A stretch of DNA of 64,000 nt from Rotaria sordida. Its lineage: Eukaryota; Rotifera; Eurotatoria; Philodinida; Philodinidae. The position numbers and the translations under genes are program-made. Where the stretch lies: assembly GCA_905250125.1 (NCBI GenBank), contig CAJNOL010000034.1:153649-217648 (forward strand), read 5' to 3'. Positions 60,416 to 64,000 of this stretch are shown here, piece after piece. Positions within the stretch are counted from its first letter, which is position 1, and the number at the start of each line of letters is the position of its first letter. Under the pieces are notes generated by a model. It was not told where the DNA came from and did not search any database. It worked only from the letters and a program-made list of their open reading frames with translations.

Positions 60416-63045
60416 ATGAATTCGTTTGGTATGTCACGAAAACGATCATTAGGATTTGATAAAGAAAATGTTTGGCCATCAGTTTTAGGAATAGAAGTGT
60501 AAATTAAGATTTATTTTTAGAATTAATATGAATTATTTTTTTTAATGTTATTAGTAATGATTTGGGTGTAACAGTAAAACAACCACGACTTGCACTTGGA
60601 TCAGCAATAATTGATAATGATCTCTTCAATTCAAGTAAGACATTCAATAATTAAAGCATATACGTTTTTCGAGTTCAAATGTATTAGAAAAATGTGTTTT
60701 TTAGATTCGTCTTATTCATGGATGTTTGGCAACAGTCAGACCTCTTCTTTTGTATGAATAATTCTTTGAGGAGAAAAATAAATGTGAGACAATTAAATGA
60801 ACGTAAATTGTAGGTTGAATCAAAAAGAAAAAAGCGCTTTTTCGAGTTACTAATGTCTATCCCAAAATTCTACGGTCATTGGTATTTTTGCAATAACTCA
60901 AGAACGGAAAGAGCTAGAGAGCTACGGTTTTTACCATTTCAGAGATAATACCCGGAACCATCGAAGTATATCGAAATTTGATTGGTCAACAATCGATCAA
61001 TTAGGTAGGTTCTTGACGAAGATTTTCAAAAACGATACTCTGAAGTTATTTTCCTTTCAATTAAGACTTTTAATAGGACTGATGGATAGGAAAAATTCTT
61101 TTCTCTCGGTCCACACAAGGCCGATATTCCTAGCTAGTTCCATTGGAGAGTTATAAGATTTTTCCTGAGAGTTCCGATTTCAGTCAATTGTACTGTCATC
61201 ACTCGGAGAAACCGCTTAGTAGGAGTGATTCTCGATTCTGAGTCGAATGATGATGTTTATTTTCAAGTTCGAAGCGATCTAACACTGCTATCTGGATATT
61301 TCTGAAATTCCACAATCAGCGCCTATGTACTGAAGGAGTCGACGTTTCGGAAATATTAAGATAACAGAGTCAGATCATTTCGAATCTGAAAAACACATAT
61401 AACCATTCGACTTAGAATCGGAAATTATCTCTGTCGTGCTACTTTTCCGAGTGATCATAGGTCAATTGGTTGAAGTCGAGGGTATCAGGAAAAGTCTTAT
61501 AACTCTCGAACAGAATAAGCATAGAAAAAGAAATAACTTCGGAATATTGTTTTCGAAAATCTTCACCAAGAACTCATCTGATTGCTCAATCAAATTGTAA
61601 TATACGTCGATACCCTCGAATCTTATTCCTTGAGTGATGAAAATCGCAGTTCGCTAGCTCTTTGCATTCTTTAGTTATTGCAAAAATACTCACAGCCATT
61701 ATATTCATGGACAGAATCTTTTGGGTTCCCTATTTTGTATCAATGTAATAAAACTGTAGAAAATGCATTAAGCAATGGTGGATCTCGAACTTTGATAACG
61801 CAGGGCACTTTAACAAAGATACCAGAGCAATTATGAGCATTAAAAAAATGTGTCGAAATGCATTAGAAATAATATCGACATATTTTTAGACTGTTTCAAT
61901 TGGAAAAAATTAGAAAAAAAAGAATAAATACTAGATATTTTATTCTTTCTATTCTAGGTTCGTGTTCACCGGCAGATAATTTTTTAATCAAACCAGTGGA
62001 TAGTAAGCATTAAAAAAGCGGTGATTATCTCTTTATGAAATAAAGACTTTCATTTCTAGCTTGGTCTTTACTTGATTTAGACCGTGTTCTTCTTACTCCA
62101 ACACAAAAATCTGAAAAAAATGGTAAGAACAAAAAAATAAATAATTTTAACAGATTTCTTCATTATTTATGTGTAGTTTTAACTCATTCAGAAACTCGTT
62201 ATAAAAATGGTTCATTTCGTCAAGTATTAAAATGGGATCGATCATTAGGACAATATGGTGATGGAAATAATGCATTTCGTGAACCAAATAGTGTTGCATG
62301 GCTTGAATGTGGAAAATTAGCTGTTGTTGATACAAATGCGCATTGTATAAAAGTTTTTGATAGTGAAACAGGTCAATTTGAATATTCATTTGGTCGTGGT
62401 CGAACATTAGGTTGTCAAAATTTAATTTATCCATATCGTATAGCTGTTGTACCTGGTGGTGATGATCAATTAGTTGTTATTCAACGTCATCCTCGACCAC
62501 AAATTCATGTATTTAGTTCTAAAGGTGAATTGATTCGTCGATTTGGTCAACATTTAGAAAAACCACGTGCATTAACTGTTGATCAATCACATCGTATTCT
62601 TGTTATTGAATCTCAATTACAAAAATTACATATGTTTTCATTAGATGGAAAAATTTTATTTGTATTTAATTTAAATGAACAATTACAATTTCCAACATCA
62701 ATTTGTTCAAATAATTATGAAATATTTATATCTGATAATCATTTACATACAATAAAAGTTTTTTCATATAATGGACAATTAATACGTGAAATAAAAGAAA
62801 CAAATTATATAACATATCCAACAAATATTAAATTAAATTCTAAAGGACAATTAATAACAATTGATAATCATCAAGGTTTAAATATAACTATTTATGATGA
62901 ATATCAACAAAAAAAACGTTTAGGTGCATATACAGCTCGAATTTGTCATTCACAAATTCTCGATGTTGCTATTCAACCAAAACAAAATATTCTTCATTTA
63001 GCTTCAAAAGATTATCGAGTTTATACTTATCAACTTCCGTTGTAA
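60416..63045 (+). CDS. NHL-repeat protein of the Brat / TRIM-NHL type without RING or B-box
   Basis: Exons: 60416-60498, 60555-60634, 61958-62002, 62060-62122, 62177-63045, in frame, 379 residues. The N-terminal 90 residues are a non-conserved Ser/Lys/Asp-rich segment. The last exon is a six-bladed NHL propeller: FREPNSVAWLECGKLAVVDTN, CIKVFDSETGQFEYSFG, NLIYPYRIAVV, RPQIHVFSSKGELIRRFG, KPRALTVD, EIFISDN, IKVFSYNGQLIREI, QGLNITIYDEY, LASKDYRVYTY. Blade sequences follow Drosophila Brat closely; there the NHL domain binds mRNA and represses translation with Pumilio partners. The RING, B-box and coiled coil of TRIM-NHL proteins are absent. A role in mRNA repression is inference. A 47-nt exon-like piece at 60705-60751 would shift the frame if used. 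Intron 2 holds a family A foldback. Confidence 0.88.
60882..61689. repeat. Long foldback element, family A copy 2, in NHL-gene intron
   Basis: About 808 bp with ends GTATTTTTGCAATAACT..AGTTATTGCAAAAATAC. Shared with copy 1 at 43222-44105: ACCATCGAAGTATA, TTTTTAATAGGACT, GAGAGTTATAAGA, CACAATCAGC and a symmetrical centre. The arms are more alike at the ends than in copy 1. No ORF. Confidence 0.82.
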
Positions 63046-63427
63046 ATAAATGAAATTTATCAATTATTACTATTATTATTATGGGTTTTTTGGTCTACTT
63101 TGTCGTTCTATAGTTGTTTAATTTTATTTAGTTAATCTTTCAAATCAGTTTTTTTTATCTTACTTTTTTATTTTTAAATATATTTATTATTTTTCAATTC
63201 ATAACATAAAAGCGTCCTCTGTACGTTTTGACATAATTATATGATTGGTTACAAGCTCATTCGATGAATGATTGGTTGAGATATTTATATTCACTCAATC
63301 GTGTCTACTATCTACGTAGTCAATTGTTACAATCACATAACTACCTTTGATGTACAGATATGAAAAAAAGAATCATTTTCTCATTCAATGCTTAATGATC
63401 ATATAGGAATTTCTTTTTGTATTTTAG
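63046..63427. other. Intergenic gap
   Basis: 3' flank of the NHL gene (TATTTTTAAATATA run near 63170) and 5' flank of the next gene, ending in a T-rich TATTTTAG acceptor-like site immediately before its ATG. Nothing else recognised. Confidence 0.4.
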
Positions 63428-64000
63428 ATGCATCAATCTTCTTCTCATAAACGTGTATATTTAATTGTTTTCATTCTTGTTGTTTTAATTAGACATTCTA
63501 TATCAAGTAAGGAGACATAGAAAATTAATAATTTTATATTAAATACTTCTTACATGATTTTAAATAAAAGTAAATTTTCTAATATTTATCAAAATAATAG
63601 AAATAATTAAACGATTTTTATATCATTATTTCATGTTAAAGTTGAATTCAAATTTTATACTATGAAAGATTTTGTTTTTCTTAGCTGATCCAAACGTTAA
63701 ATCTGAACAATCCGACGATAACGATAAAACTGATTCTATATCAGTAAGTTTTACAAAAAATTTATATATTCATTCTTTATAAAATACTTGATTTTTTACA
63801 GTCGGAAGTACCAATTGATCAATCAACTGATGAAATAACTGAACCAATAAAATCTGATGAAGATAATAAACCAGAAAATGAAATAAATCCTTCTGAATCA
63901 AAACCAAGAAAAAATAATGAATCAAGTAAATCCAAAGAAAAGTTAATAATTAAATATCGTATTGAAAAAGAAAAGCCAAATTCTGATGTACAAGAAGAAA
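63428..64000 (+). CDS. Unknown secreted acidic protein, cut off by window end
   Basis: Exons 63428-63506, 63685-63743 and 63802 onward to the window edge, in frame with GTAAGG/GTAAGT donors. The start MHQSSSHKRVYLIVF leads a hydrophobic core (FILVVLIRHS) typical of a signal peptide. The rest is very rich in Asp, Glu, Lys, Ser and Asn (for example SDDNDKTDSIS, EPIKSDEDNKPENE), with no cysteines seen so far, and is probably disordered. I do not recognise a family. The ATG directly follows a T-rich AG. Confidence 0.7.

Noticed and set aside
1-64000. tRNA, rRNA, CRISPR, bacterial operon or retroelement signals
   Set aside because: No convincing tRNA A/B boxes, no rRNA-like blocks, no regularly spaced identical repeats, no reverse transcriptase, integrase or transposase motifs seen on either strand.

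Overview
The window is AT-rich animal nuclear DNA. Its genes have many exons with consensus GT..AG junctions and mostly short introns of about 55-100 bp, plus a few of 0.5-2 kb. The best guess is a bdelloid rotifer, Rotaria-like. The grounds are base composition and codon use, a decayed copy of a bacterial-type enzyme gene, a divergent Argonaute, and acceptor-like T-rich AG sites just before several start codons (spliced-leader trans-splicing is established in bdelloids). The species assignment is inference. I built the exon models by hand from the sequence. For the spliced genes, summed exon lengths are multiples of three and reading frames agree across every junction.

Layout. 0.6-3.5 kb: hexokinase (+), 5' end not found, with two alternative terminal exons. 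5.5-7.5 kb: RNF217-like RBR ubiquitin ligase (+). 7.5-12.4 kb: no gene, with a degenerate tandem-like repeat field at 10.7-11.9 kb. 12.4-12.7 kb: a two-exon defensin-like secreted peptide (-). 16.7-18.0 kb: a decayed thiaminase-I-like gene (-). 18.9-25.5 kb: a 14-exon Argonaute (-) with an intact catalytic tetrad. 25.9-26.6 kb: a DNA element with terminal inverted repeats. 29 kb: an unrecognised decayed coding fragment. 31.9-45.0 kb: a large gene (-) with ankyrin repeats, a discoidin-like domain and an Ig-like segment, and two possible 3' ends. 47.6-48.1 kb: SF3B6 (-). 49.1-54.9 kb: WDR20 (+). 56.8-59.9 kb: DALRD3 (+). 60.4-63.0 kb: a Brat-type NHL-repeat protein (+). 63.4-64.0 kb: the start of an unknown secreted acidic protein (+).

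The genes look like ordinary, functionally unrelated neighbours (glycolysis, ubiquitin, RNA silencing, splicing, tRNA modification, translational control), not one pathway. The strongest recurring structure is a set of imperfect palindromic (foldback) elements in at least three families. They lie mostly inside introns of the Argonaute, ankyrin, WDR20, DALRD3 and NHL genes and would give long RNA hairpins when those genes are transcribed. The other notable items are the alternative hexokinase C-termini, the defensin, the decayed bacterial-type thiaminase, and the unusual ankyrin/discoidin protein.
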